Shown here piece after piece: positions 10,302 through 20,429 of a DNA stretch of 64,000 nt. The position numbers and the translations under genes are program-made. Within the stretch, counting starts at the first letter, position 1; every line of letters begins with the position of its first letter. The stretch lies in the NCBI GenBank assembly GCA_905221605.1, contig CAJNDS010000776.1, positions 1-64,000 of the forward strand, read 5' to 3'. The notes below the pieces were generated by a model that worked only from the letters and a program-made list of their open reading frames with translations, ran no database searches and was not told the origin of the DNA. The DNA is from Symbiodinium natans. Its lineage: Eukaryota; Sar; Dinophyceae; Suessiales; Symbiodiniaceae.

Positions 10302-13300
10302 ATGGGCCGTGTGTTCTGCCGACTGCTTAACCTGGTGCTATGTTGGTGGCTCTTTGGTTCCACAAACGCTGGTCGTGACGATAACGAGACGAGGCCTGGT
10401 ATCTTTACACCACCAACCAGCAAAGCGCCACCAGCACAGGCCAGGGCACAGTACGAGGCTGAGTTGGAGCACCTGATTACTCAGGATGCAGATGTCGCTG
10501 CCCTCTTTCCTCCTCAAGATATGGTGCAGCCGATGGAGCAGGAGGATGGTCCACCGAACAACCAGCTCCTTGCACTCGAGGGCTCCTCATCGGCTTCGGC
10601 GACAATGGCCACCCTGGATGCTCCTGCCCACATGGGAACTGACTCTGCCGCTGCCACTGGGGACGCCTTGGCCGTGTCTATCGCCAGTGAAGATGTGCAA
10701 GTGGTAACCCAGGACATGCTGCGTCAGCTTCAAGAAACGGGCACAGTGGAGCAACAGGCTGGATTGGCAGGCCCGCGCCCAGGTCTACTTTCATGTGAAG
10801 ACACGGGCGAATGGCACTTCCTCAATCTGTATGGTGGTCTGACAGCACTGGTGTATGGAGGCACCACGCCTCCGGAGGTCCCCTCTGCGCGCTCTGACAG
10901 TGAACAAGCTACGCTCACTGAAGATCAAGCGGGCGCACCCACCACCCTGACCGAATTGCAGGAGACGGTCCCCAAGCGAAGACGTCTGCCACGCCCATTG
11001 CACCTACGACCCGGAGGCAGGATCCTTGCTCCACACAGCCAGACATACCATATAAACCAGCGGCTGATCAATCGGTGGCAGGACACCCACCGGCACAACC
11101 TGCAGCACACCGGGCAGCTGCAGAATAGGTGGACTCCTCAGCCCAACCCCGTTAGCCGTAATAACCCCGTCACTTCATATGTGCAGGTCCAACAGGAACA
11201 TCGTGGGCGTTTGCGGCCACCGCACCCCAGGCGGATCTTGAAACAGTGCTGCTCCCTGACGTGTAGTAGACGACCAGAGCAAAGGCAGGCATTGTACCTT
11301 CATCTGAACCTGTGCCAGGGTATGCGGACACCGCACCACAGGCAGGAAACCAGCGCTATGCTTTCGCTTTCACCCGCATTTAATCATGATCGCTGTTGCC
11401 GTGGCTGCCTTGATCAGGCTGGCTATCTGTGGGATGTGCGGACACCGCTCCCTTGCAGGACCACGCACAGGCTTGCAATGCAAGTTCCACACACTAGGAG
11501 CACGACTGCCCTGCAGGATTGTACAACACTGTGGACGCTGGCTGAAGCCTCGAACTTACGGTATTGCTGGCAAAAAGACAGGATACTTTGCCCTAAGCAT
11601 CGCCACAGCTGTCCCTTTCTCTGTCACTTTTCATCCGACTGTGCAGCTCTCGATGTGGACCACCGTGCTTCGCCGCCGGAACTAAGTTGGCTCGGGGTTT
11701 TGGATAGGCTGGATTCTCTGCTCGCACTCGCACACCGTGATCCTCGCCTGAACCTTAGATGTAATCCTCGGCCTTCTCCCTTCCCACATCACGGCCTCTC
11801 ACGCCCACCTCAGGCAGATATGATGGCACAGATATTTCAAGGCTGGAGAGAGCTCACCTGCCTTCGACAATGGGTACGTTTCTGCTTTCTAGCCTGGGCA
11901 TCACTGCGAGCCTCAGCCGACTCGCATGGACACACGATGCAAGTCGAAAGTGACACCACAGTGCCTGCACCTGAGTCTCGAATCCGAATCACGCTCGTTT
12001 TGTGTGCCTCCCCTGCTGGACTCACAGATCCTCCACAACAAGTTCCAGCTCTTGAGACTCTGACACAGGGTTCTGGTATCAATACTACACCGCCCAGTCA
12101 CATGGTGAGTCGGAATGTGAGAGCTCGACGTCTGCAGGACAATCACACTGCGAACCCCAATGTGGTCACCACTTCATTGAGCACATGGCAAGAACAAGTT
12201 GCCAGAGAAATTGATGAAGCAGTTGTTGCCATGAGCCCTCCTGAGCAGGTAAGTGTTCTGGCACAATTGCATGCCATCTTGCGGACTGATCGGACCGATC
12301 CACCCACGGGGTCACACAGCCCCGCTCTCAGTAATGTATGTCGATGTCCGTCTACTCCCTCTGCAATGACATGCAGGCCAAATGGACGCTTTGTGCCCGT
12401 GATACCTGGCCGACCACTCTCGACACCTTCATGTCCTGGCTCCTCACATACGGAGGGTTCTGATGGTATGTCACCGGATGTGCTGTATCCCAGTGAAATC
12501 AGCATGTATGAGTGTTTGCAGGGACTGATTGCAACAATTCCGTATCAGATGGAGCGATGTGTGAAGCCCCTGATTCTGCTGGCAGGGAAAATGCAACGGT
12601 ACCTTGGGACATATCCACTCAGGTTGTCATGCATGTGCCGTGCTTTCAATCCTTGGCCGTTGCAAGTGTTGGCTCCTTGTCGGACGTCAGCGACAATCCA
12701 TTGCCTTAGCCCCTGGTGGGGCACTTTGCAATACTGGTGTGCGGATCACTCCATGCATTGCCCTCAAATGTCCCTCGTACCGGAGGCGATTACATGGCCT
12801 GATAAACATGTGCTACATCCAGAGCTGTGCCAAGCTGAAACAGGCAGGAGTGACTGTTCATGTCGGACTGCCTGCCCGCTCAAGTGTCTAGCCATTCCTG
12901 CCGACAACTGTGGCACTGCCCCAGCGCTCCTGCAACGACTGATCGTGCACTTCGGCTCAATCTTTCAGCATACATGTAGCACCTGGAGCATTTACTGCCC
13001 GGAGGTGCGCTGTGCATCATGGCAGAGGACGCTGCAGACGATCTCCCACCAGAGCCTCCCTCACCCAACTCCGATGATACCGAGGCACTTGATGATATCA
13101 CGGGAGTTCCGCACCCCCGGAGATGGAGGGACATACTGCGAGAAGCTAGTGAGTCTGCCGCTGAAAGCAGCGCGGTACCAGTGCCGATGGATACCAGCCA
13201 TGGGAGCCCCACTCGGTCGACTGATGCGGAGGAGGAGAGTGGCATCACCGAGCCCTCTAGTTCCTCACGACCACGGCCCAGACGGAGACTGGTTAGGCTT

Positions 13301-13607
13301 GCGGAAGCAGGCTCTGGCGAAGCAGCAGGGGTGGACACTGTTGATCGATCAAGAAGTCCCGTTCCTGGGGGACCACCACCGCCTACTGTGGATCACACCT
13401 GGCGAGGAATCAACCGGCCTCCCTCCATGCTACGACCACGAGCGCCTGCTGGCCATGATGCTCCGAAAAGCCCCGGTGGACCACCAGCGCCACGGCCCCG
13501 ACTCCTGGGGCACAATTGGACCATGCCGACACCGGCTGGGCCACCTGCACCAGTGCCTGCACCACCTCAAGGACTCTTGGGAAGGACCCCTAACACTGTA
13601 CTCCTAA
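10302..13607 (+). CDS. LINE 5' reading frame (long, 1101 codons, function unknown)
   Basis: The first ~260 residues look like a real protein: a hydrophobic start resembling a signal peptide (LVLCWWLFG near residues 10-18), then an acidic Gln/Ser/Ala-rich stretch. From about residue 300 the composition turns Arg/Pro/His/Cys-rich and looks less protein-like. The frame that overlaps its end (13019 onward) is the more credible coding frame there. No domain recognised. It may be ORF1 of the LINE or a fusion of drifting frames that happens to lack stops. Confidence 0.35.
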   Translation: MGRVFCRLLNLVLCWWLFGSTNAGRDDNETRPGIFTPPTSKAPPAQARAQYEAELEHLITQDADVAALFPPQDMVQPMEQEDGPPNNQLLALEGSSSASATMATLDAPAHMGTDSAAATGDALAVSIASEDVQVVTQDMLRQLQETGTVEQQAGLAGPRPGLLSCEDTGEWHFLNLYGGLTALVYGGTTPPEVPSARSDSEQATLTEDQAGAPTTLTELQETVPKRRRLPRPLHLRPGGRILAPHSQTYHINQRLINRWQDTHRHNLQHTGQLQNRWTPQPNPVSRNNPVTSYVQVQQEHRGRLRPPHPRRILKQCCSLTCSRRPEQRQALYLHLNLCQGMRTPHHRQETSAMLSLSPAFNHDRCCRGCLDQAGYLWDVRTPLPCRTTHRLAMQVPHTRSTTALQDCTTLWTLAEASNLRYCWQKDRILCPKHRHSCPFLCHFSSDCAALDVDHRASPPELSWLGVLDRLDSLLALAHRDPRLNLRCNPRPSPFPHHGLSRPPQADMMAQIFQGWRELTCLRQWVRFCFLAWASLRASADSHGHTMQVESDTTVPAPESRIRITLVLCASPAGLTDPPQQVPALETLTQGSGINTTPPSHMVSRNVRARRLQDNHTANPNVVTTSLSTWQEQVAREIDEAVVAMSPPEQVSVLAQLHAILRTDRTDPPTGSHSPALSNVCRCPSTPSAMTCRPNGRFVPVIPGRPLSTPSCPGSSHTEGSDGMSPDVLYPSEISMYECLQGLIATIPYQMERCVKPLILLAGKMQRYLGTYPLRLSCMCRAFNPWPLQVLAPCRTSATIHCLSPWWGTLQYWCADHSMHCPQMSLVPEAITWPDKHVLHPELCQAETGRSDCSCRTACPLKCLAIPADNCGTAPALLQRLIVHFGSIFQHTCSTWSIYCPEVRCASWQRTLQTISHQSLPHPTPMIPRHLMISREFRTPGDGGTYCEKLVSLPLKAARYQCRWIPAMGAPLGRLMRRRRVASPSPLVPHDHGPDGDWLGLRKQALAKQQGWTLLIDQEVPFLGDHHRLLWITPGEESTGLPPCYDHERLLAMMLRKAPVDHQRHGPDSWGTIGPCRHRLGHLHQCLHHLKDSWEGPLTLYS
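13019..13607 (+). CDS. Pro/Ser/Glu-rich segment of LINE ORF1, truncated by insertion
   Basis: Starts MAEDAADDLPPEPPSP and continues acidic then Arg/Pro-rich (PGGPPPPTVDHTW, PAGPPAPVPAPPQG). The style resumes at 14573 (GPAGPPPPTPYRPPSTRP), suggesting one low-complexity ORF1 region split by the foreign stretch between. The frame is open to 13987, but beyond about 13607 the sequence changes character. Confidence 0.4.
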
Positions 13608-14560
13608 TCTGCATGTCTAATATCATAGAAATATTGGCCTTTTATTGCATGAATATCTGCTGGACTGTGGTCCTGGACTTCTCCAGGCCCCCAAACACAT
13701 GGATGCAGGTAGACCAACGAATCAAGCTCCATACCGCAAGCTGGACTCCAGACCCCGAAGCTCACGAACTTTTCCTTCGAACGCAGCAGCTACTTGCTTT
13801 TCACTTCTTCTTGTTTTGTATGTTTGCTTTGTCTTTTTGTTTTGTCGCTCATGTCTTTCTTGCTCTTGTTGGCAGGCTTCTCCTCTGCCTCTGTCTTCTT
13901 TCGCTTCTTGTATCCCTTGGAGTCGAGATCGAGCGGGCGGAAGAATGTCGGCACCTCCATATGTCCCAGCCTCTACCTCTGCGGTGATCTCCTTCACCGC
14001 GGGCTTTAACGATGCTCGGGTTGCTTCTACTGTAGCTTTGCCCGCAGCTGAGGCCTGGTTTTTCAATCCGGATGGCATGCCAAAAAATAGGGGTACACAC
14101 CAATTAGCCTTGTATTTTGAAGGCTAATTGGTGTGTACCCTTGTTTTCCCGCTTTGGCCCCCCAAGGCGCCAAGCTTGGATTCAGTCATCCACCCCACCT
14201 GAAAAGGGGCACGCCAGCTCCACTCCGGCACCACCGTGAGACCACCGTGAGACCACCGTGAGGAAACACGAAACGTGTCTTTAAAGGCAAACGTTAATCG
14301 CGTTCACCCCAGATGCCTTTCTCCTTCCGGAACCTGGAATGGCTGCGCCAGCACCATTCACTGTAGAAATTTATCTAAAACAAGAACTAGACAGCAAATG
14401 GGTCGATTGGCTGCCGTTTCTGGGAGCATAATATCTGATCAGCATGAGTGACGCTCCTGAGCGCAAGACGTGACTCACAGCGTGAACGTTCACAAGCAGG
14501 TGTCAAGTTGCGCATTAGAGCCAACGTGGGCTTGACCTCAAGACTTCCTGTTTAGGGACA
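13608..14560. other. Probable insertion inside the LINE, with palindrome
   Basis: Sequence style changes at both ends compared with the Pro-rich coding blocks on either side. It holds a minus-strand Lys/Arg/Glu-rich open frame (13722-14078), a perfect 20-bp inverted repeat (14091-14140) and three tandem GACCACCGTGA words near 14233-14263. No transposase or target duplication was found, so the insertion idea rests on context only. Confidence 0.35.
14091..14140. repeat. Perfect 20-bp inverted repeat, 10-base loop
   Basis: Left arm 14091-14110 (GGGTACACACCAATTAGCCT) and right arm 14121-14140 are exact reverse complements around TGTATTTTGA. As RNA it would fold into a long perfect hairpin. It could be a palindromic element end or a fold-back element. 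Confidence 0.85.
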
Positions 14561-14572
14561 TTTTAGGGTACC

Positions 14573-15034
14573 TTGTCAGGGGTTCGCCCCAAGTGCCTTA
14601 GACCACCGGGTCCGGCGGGACCACCACCGCCGACTCCATATCGTCCACCCTCTACAAGACCTGCGGCGGTGGATGGGACGAGACCAACCGGCATGGCGAG
14701 ACCGCCACCAAGAGCCCCGAACCTCACTGTCCGACTACCCTCAGGGCTACTTGTCCAAGCTCTGCCATCGCCACACATGGCCACCGTTCACTCACAGGGG
14801 TCATACACGCTCATGCACACCAACGAGGCCATCTGGATCTACCTTCAGCCGAACACCAATGCCGCTGATACCTCTGGAGCATCCGCTGCTTATCCTGAGC
14901 GTGCCTCTGCCGATGTACAGCAGAACATGATAGGTTTTGCACCAGCTCGGCCTTCCTCTACGTCTGCACCACGCCTTTACACCGCTCGAGCACCGATGCA
15001 CACAAGACAAAAGACATTCTTGCAGATACTGTAA
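14573..15034 (+). CDS. LINE ORF1-type segment (continuation after insertion)
   Basis: An open frame of 153 codons beginning with Pro/Arg-rich sequence like that before the insertion, then a more ordinary stretch with a Trp/Tyr motif (EAIWIYLQPN near residue 83). No domain recognised. Most likely the downstream part of the region starting at 13019. Confidence 0.35.
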   Translation: MSGVRPKCLRPPGPAGPPPPTPYRPPSTRPAAVDGTRPTGMARPPPRAPNLTVRLPSGLLVQALPSPHMATVHSQGSYTLMHTNEAIWIYLQPNTNAADTSGASAAYPERASADVQQNMIGFAPARPSSTSAPRLYTARAPMHTRQKTFLQIL

Positions 15035-15114
15035 TAAAGAGCTCTGCTGGCCACACAGAGGGAAGCTGGCGTCTTGATGCCTGTCAGGTTAATTGGCGTT
15101 TCCTGTGCTGCATC

Positions 15115-16416
15115 ATGGCTCCTCACTGCATCACTTGGAGGCAATGGCCACGTCCTTGGGCTATCCGGTCATACCTGTCTGGCTGTGATACCAAGCCCTG
15201 CCAAGCACACCCCTATGCCATGCGAGGTCACAAACGCTGCAGCAAGCTGCAGTACAGCCCACCTCACACCACGACTACTGCTGTTCCCGGTCCCAAGCCC
15301 GGGAGGCGCGAGTCTATGCATCGAGTACTGCGTCATGCCTTGTCCACACGATGCCCCACCATACTCGATATGACATACGATAATTTAATCGCGCAGGAGC
15401 CGAGGGTTGGGGGCTCTGCAGACCAGCAACCCCCTGTAGTTCATCACATGACTACAGCTCATGTCCCACAAAAGGGGACAAAGCACAACGGTCAGGCTAC
15501 ACACCTTGGCTTCCTTGACTGGACTGCCGAGGCCGAGGCCACCGGGAATCCCATTCCCATGCTGCACGGTTTTGGAATTCATGCACTCTACCCCCTACAT
15601 ACCTTGATTGACGACCAATCGCTGTTCCCATCACTATCCGGCCCTGTTCTCTCACTCGATGCACTTTTGTGCGGTGACACAATATTAGAGCCGCAGAATA
15701 AAGCAGAACTGTGTTTCAGGTCTGCCTTCCTGCAAGGGCAAGCGGTCACCGCTCCCTGCTGGCATGCTCCAAGCTTAGCTTGTCCACTTCTTATGTGTCG
15801 CTCGTATCCTCTGAGATGCTTGCAGCAGACCATACCTCTGATTCAAATACATTCAACTGAGTCAGTCCTGTGTTCACTAGGTGTGAATGGCTCCCTCTAC
15901 TGGCCATGGCTTGCTGCGGAAGGACTTCTGCATTCATTGGATGCACCACAGCTTCGAGCCACGGTACAAGTAAGCTTGATGTGCCCCACATCCGCCATCC
16001 TTCTCAACCTCATAATTTCGCTGGCTCAGCTTGAACAGGGACCCCATGGTGGATCGGATCTCCATGAGATATTTGGCACACCTTATCCTGATCATGTGCA
16101 GTACTTATCGACCCTAGCTTCCCACGCTCGGCCCAGTGACATGGGTCGCAATGGACCTTCGCCCTCGGCCAAGCTCAAATCTTCCAGGAGGCCGCCGTCA
16201 AGGTTTCGCAATCCCTCGCAGGGTGGGGACAACCACGTGGATACGACATCGGTCCCGGCCAAGGCGTCTCCTGCCAACCAGGGTGACCACTGGGCCGACA
16301 ATGGATGGGGTACGGCCTGGACTTGGGAGTCGAGTGATACGAACTGGAATAGCGACTGGAAGGCTGCACATGCAGCAAATGCTGGCTGGTGGACAGGACA
16401 GTGGACTGCCCGGTGA
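15115..16416 (+). CDS. LINE internal reading frame (433 codons, unknown)
   Basis: An open frame rich in His, Cys and Pro with no recognised fold. It ends in a Trp/Asn/Asp-rich stretch (WADNGWGTAWTWESSDTNW, about residues 392-410) similar in style to low-complexity linkers in dinoflagellate LINE proteins. It overlaps the next frame (from 16389) by 28 bases. Confidence 0.35.
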   Translation: MAPHCITWRQWPRPWAIRSYLSGCDTKPCQAHPYAMRGHKRCSKLQYSPPHTTTTAVPGPKPGRRESMHRVLRHALSTRCPTILDMTYDNLIAQEPRVGGSADQQPPVVHHMTTAHVPQKGTKHNGQATHLGFLDWTAEAEATGNPIPMLHGFGIHALYPLHTLIDDQSLFPSLSGPVLSLDALLCGDTILEPQNKAELCFRSAFLQGQAVTAPCWHAPSLACPLLMCRSYPLRCLQQTIPLIQIHSTESVLCSLGVNGSLYWPWLAAEGLLHSLDAPQLRATVQVSLMCPTSAILLNLIISLAQLEQGPHGGSDLHEIFGTPYPDHVQYLSTLASHARPSDMGRNGPSPSAKLKSSRRPPSRFRNPSQGGDNHVDTTSVPAKASPANQGDHWADNGWGTAWTWESSDTNWNSDWKAAHAANAGWWTGQWTAR

Positions 16417-19400
16417 AAAGATGCAATGCTACCTCTGCTGAACACACTGCAAGCCAGCAAGAAGGCACTGAGGCCATGACTGCTGAGGCCGGATCAAGTC
16501 AGGATCGTGCCATGCCTTCCCAGCAGCCTTCCTCGACTAGTTGCGCGGCCCCTGTATGCACTCTCTCCACGGTCAAGGAGGAGCAGAGCAACTCCTCTGA
16601 AGAGGAGCCGAACGAACTAGCTGCAGCTGGGAGCGTCAAGGAGGACACAGCCCGCCCACTACATGCAGGCGCTGAAGAGCAAAGCTCTGGAATTGCACTG
16701 TCGCCTGATTGTGTGGTCCAGACCAAGATGGAACTGGATGAGGCAACACCAGCAGCCGCTTGTGCTTCGCCATCCCAGCTGCTCAACCTGTCCTCACAAG
16801 TCACGATGAATGCGCCTCCCAGCTCCACCTTCACAGACGACTTCACTGCAGAGATGACTCTCTCCCCTGCGCAATCCCAGCCACAGGGCCTGCCGCTGCT
16901 GCATCTGCCCCACCAGGTAAAGGACGAGTCCCTTGAGTCGGAAACACAATCATCTTCCTCTGAAGCACCGCCTTGCATGGCAGAGATTGCAGATTCAGTG
17001 CAGACGGCCTCCTACTCGCAGATGACACCGACGGCGCTGCCAGTGCCCAACGACATCTCTCATCCCACGCAGACTGGCACCAGTTCCGCCACCTCCACTG
17101 ACGAGCTTCTGGAGGAGAACAAGCACACATCGCCCATGCGGCAAAGCAGCAGCGAGGTGGAAGGGGCGGATCTCCAACTGTGCCCCGTTGTTGCAACGAC
17201 GAGGACCTCTGATCTCTCGCCTACCTCTCCGGCCGAATCTGAAGAGGCCCCACAAGCAGGTGGGATCTGCCAACCATCGCCTCCAGCGGAACCACAGACA
17301 GGCAAGTCTGCCAATAAGATCCGCGACTGGCAGACAGATGGCCCCGACGTTGACTCGTCCTCGCCGTCCTCAGATGTCACCATTCCTGCCGCACCTGAGG
17401 AACCAGCCTTATCAAGTGCAGAGGTCCACCTGACATTGACCACACGCACCACGAACAAGATGCCGAGATTGCACCCACCGACTGCAGATCAGAAAACCGG
17501 ATTGCATTGCTTCTGCCTGCACAGCCTCCTGCTCTGGCTCAGAGTCCCCATCAACACAGCATCGGTAGTGCAGAGTGAGCAAGTATTTCGCATGACCCTC
17601 ACTGTTCATTGGCTGGGACAGGACACATCCTCGACCACCAGCTGGAACAAGCCCGAAGCGTCCTCAGTTAGTGCAGCTTATCTTTCATGGGGCAAGATCA
17701 TGCGAAGCCACGCCTGGGCACGTTGGAAGCTTCTGTTAAAGGCAAGACGTGTCAGCAAGCGCTCACTTGCTACAGCTGCAGTACCGCTGGAGCCTGAGAC
17801 TGAATATGCAGCATCAGCAAACAGGGAGCGCCACCTCAGCAGCCACAGACGTGTACACTCCAGGTCATGTGTGCCCAGCTTGCTCCGTATACTCGTTCTC
17901 ACTGGATTCTACCCATACCTTGCACTTGGAGTGTCCTCACAAACCTTTAATCCTGCCCGAACAGCAATACCGGAACCGATGCACAGCCCGGCTGCTAAGC
18001 GCTCCTACAAACGGGCTGTGAAGCGAGCCAGTCGTTTTGGAGTCACCACTTATCTTGGTCGCACCTTCACTGCCAAACAGCTAAGTGTCCGCTACCAGCC
18101 AGACAACGCGGGCAGCAAGTCTTCCTCCCCACAGGTAGAGACCACAGCACATGGCCTGCGCATTCTGTACTGGAATGCTGGTGGGCTACATGCCTCCAGA
18201 CATGCAGAGCTCAAACACTGGCTGCACATCCAGGACGAACACACTCGGCCAGACTTAGTGGTCATCACTGAAACGCACTGGCCCACCACAATGGAATACC
18301 CAGCCACTGACTGGCAAGCTGTCAATACTGGTGTGGGCCAATCACAAGGGGGGATCCTTGTGCTCGTACACAACTCAGTATGTCCGGCACACGACATCCG
18401 ATACAACGAGCTAAACTCGAAATCTTCTTCTCATCGTAGGGGACATGAACTGTCCTTTGCTGAAAGAGACCACTCATGTTGGCAAAGGAACCCCTATACT
18501 GCCCGTGCGAGCACCTTGATGAATTTCCCACTCTTGCCTGAAACGGGGATGTATCATCTCCCAGTCAAGGCGCAGCTGCCGTTACCAGTGGCACCTCGCA
18601 AAGCCGGCGAGAAACAGGGCAACTCACTTAAAGCCACACAGGAGCTCATGAACAAATACCCTAAACTCCTCCCCACCTACCAAGCGCACCTACCGGATCA
18701 TGTCTTACCACATCAGGAGCTGACCAAAATCATGGCGGATGCATGGGCAAATGCGCTTGATCAGTGCTGCGTGACCCTCAATCCCTCAGAAGCTCCCGCA
18801 ACAACTCTTGACTCGCCTGAGGTAGTTCATCTTTGGCAACACCGACAAGAGTTGCGGGCACTACAGCAGGCCCTTGCCACCAACCATGACATCTTTGCTG
18901 GCACTCTCGACCTTCAGGTTCGTAAACATACTAGAGCCAGACTAGCAGCGTCCATGCTGCTTCGAGCCTGGCAGCAGGCTGTACATTGCACTCGGAAGGC
19001 CAAAGAGCTTCGCAAGATTAGCAGACTCAGAAAGAAGCAACACCTTGATGCGCTCATTATGGAGGCCAGGAACAGCAGCAGTCCCATGACAGCCGTTCAC
19101 CAAATCCTGAAGCGCTATGCACCAAAGGTCAGGCAGAAAAGGCTCCAGCTCCGCACCAGTCAAGGACACATCCTCACGCCGCAAGAAGAAATGCAGCAGA
19201 TTGTGGGACATTTTAAGCAGGTCTACAAACAACCAGACCATGCACCATCGGGCAGGCCTGTTGATCAGGCCATTGTCTTTGATCCACACAGTGTGCTTCT
19301 GGCGTTCAGCAAGTTGCCTAACAAGGCTCTTCCTTCACACTTCCTGCCTGCCCCGCTATGGCGAGCCTCAGCTCACCTTGCGACGCAGGTGTTCCAGCAG

Positions 19401-20429
19401 ACCCTTGTGGCAGCCTCTGACCGGGAAGAACTTTTGCTGCCCAAGGCCTGGCACGAAATACAAGTGGCACTCATCCCTAAACCGTCTAAGCCGGCGACCT
19501 CCGCCGACTCGCTAAGACCAATTTCACTGCTTTCGCCGATGGCCAAAGTCCTAGCAAAGCTAGTAGCGGAGGAAATTCGGCCCATAGTCTCGAATGCCGC
19601 AACGCACATCCCACAATTTGCATACCTTGAAGGACGACAAACCTGCGACGCTATCGACAGGGCTTTTGGCCATTGCAGAGAAATCCGAGAACGTCGCCAA
19701 AATGCCACGGTCACCACCCGTGATAGGAGGGCGGGCAAAACTGCCCAAATCGTCTCGGGAGGCGTCACGCTCTCACTTGATCTACGCAAAGCCTTCGACA
19801 GCATCCCCTGGCAGTGTCTGCAGACATGCCTTGAGCACTTCCGGATACCTGCCTCGATCATTCAACTTATTTTGTACCTACATGAGAACGCTACGTACAT
19901 TTTTAAAACTCCCAGGGCGCAGGGCTCTGTGCTGGCGGGGCAAGGCATCAGGCAAGGATGCGGATTAGCGCCGATGCTCTGGACGCTCTATTCCCTCTAT
20001 CTTGCATCCAAACTTGACACTGCTGCGCCCTCAGCACTCAAAACTTTCTTTGCGGACGATTTCCTAGCGCAATGGACGATCGAGACCTGGTCGGACATGA
20101 AAAGTGTCCCCACGCAAATTTCAAAAATCGTTGCAGTCTTGGAAGATCATGGTATGCAACTTAGTCCGGGCAAAACAGTGGTACTCTACTCGCTCTGGGG
20201 TACGCAGGTACATGCATGCCTCAAGCCCATGCTGTATCAGCATGCCACTCTCGGCAAATGCCTGCGAATTGGGGCTGCCAACCTCACGGGAAAGTGCTAC
20301 CTGCTGCCGGTTGTCATGTCCCATGAGTACCTTGGCGTCAAACTTTCGTACAAAAACTTTGAGGGCAAACCCTTAAGCACCGGCTACGCCATTCCTGGAT
20401 TGCCTATAATCGGTTATCTGCCTTGCTAA
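16389..20429 (+). CDS. LINE ORF2: endonuclease (damaged) and reverse transcriptase
   Basis: Residues 1-580 are Ser/Glu/Pro-rich linker. An apurinic-type endonuclease follows: RILYWNAGG (about residue 590), VVITETHWP (Glu motif), and GGILVLVHNS. Its centre is broken: the GDMN motif lies in another frame near 18440-18450 and the C-terminal catalytic part is missing, so the nuclease must be dead. The RT is better kept: LIPKPSKP and LRPISLLS, motif A SLDLRKAFDSIPW, motif B GIRQGCGLAPM, and motif C FADD at 20049-20060. Near 20370 a one-base change throws the frame out, giving the stop at 20429. The protein continues from about 20374 in the next frame. Confidence 0.75.
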   Translation: MDRTVDCPVKRCNATSAEHTASQQEGTEAMTAEAGSSQDRAMPSQQPSSTSCAAPVCTLSTVKEEQSNSSEEEPNELAAAGSVKEDTARPLHAGAEEQSSGIALSPDCVVQTKMELDEATPAAACASPSQLLNLSSQVTMNAPPSSTFTDDFTAEMTLSPAQSQPQGLPLLHLPHQVKDESLESETQSSSSEAPPCMAEIADSVQTASYSQMTPTALPVPNDISHPTQTGTSSATSTDELLEENKHTSPMRQSSSEVEGADLQLCPVVATTRTSDLSPTSPAESEEAPQAGGICQPSPPAEPQTGKSANKIRDWQTDGPDVDSSSPSSDVTIPAAPEEPALSSAEVHLTLTTRTTNKMPRLHPPTADQKTGLHCFCLHSLLLWLRVPINTASVVQSEQVFRMTLTVHWLGQDTSSTTSWNKPEASSVSAAYLSWGKIMRSHAWARWKLLLKARRVSKRSLATAAVPLEPETEYAASANRERHLSSHRRVHSRSCVPSLLRILVLTGFYPYLALGVSSQTFNPARTAIPEPMHSPAAKRSYKRAVKRASRFGVTTYLGRTFTAKQLSVRYQPDNAGSKSSSPQVETTAHGLRILYWNAGGLHASRHAELKHWLHIQDEHTRPDLVVITETHWPTTMEYPATDWQAVNTGVGQSQGGILVLVHNSVCPAHDIRYNELNSKSSSHRRGHELSFAERDHSCWQRNPYTARASTLMNFPLLPETGMYHLPVKAQLPLPVAPRKAGEKQGNSLKATQELMNKYPKLLPTYQAHLPDHVLPHQELTKIMADAWANALDQCCVTLNPSEAPATTLDSPEVVHLWQHRQELRALQQALATNHDIFAGTLDLQVRKHTRARLAASMLLRAWQQAVHCTRKAKELRKISRLRKKQHLDALIMEARNSSSPMTAVHQILKRYAPKVRQKRLQLRTSQGHILTPQEEMQQIVGHFKQVYKQPDHAPSGRPVDQAIVFDPHSVLLAFSKLPNKALPSHFLPAPLWRASAHLATQVFQQTLVAASDREELLLPKAWHEIQVALIPKPSKPATSADSLRPISLLSPMAKVLAKLVAEEIRPIVSNAATHIPQFAYLEGRQTCDAIDRAFGHCREIRERRQNATVTTRDRRAGKTAQIVSGGVTLSLDLRKAFDSIPWQCLQTCLEHFRIPASIIQLILYLHENATYIFKTPRAQGSVLAGQGIRQGCGLAPMLWTLYSLYLASKLDTAAPSALKTFFADDFLAQWTIETWSDMKSVPTQISKIVAVLEDHGMQLSPGKTVVLYSLWGTQVHACLKPMLYQHATLGKCLRIGAANLTGKCYLLPVVMSHEYLGVKLSYKNFEGKPLSTGYAIPGLPIIGYLPC

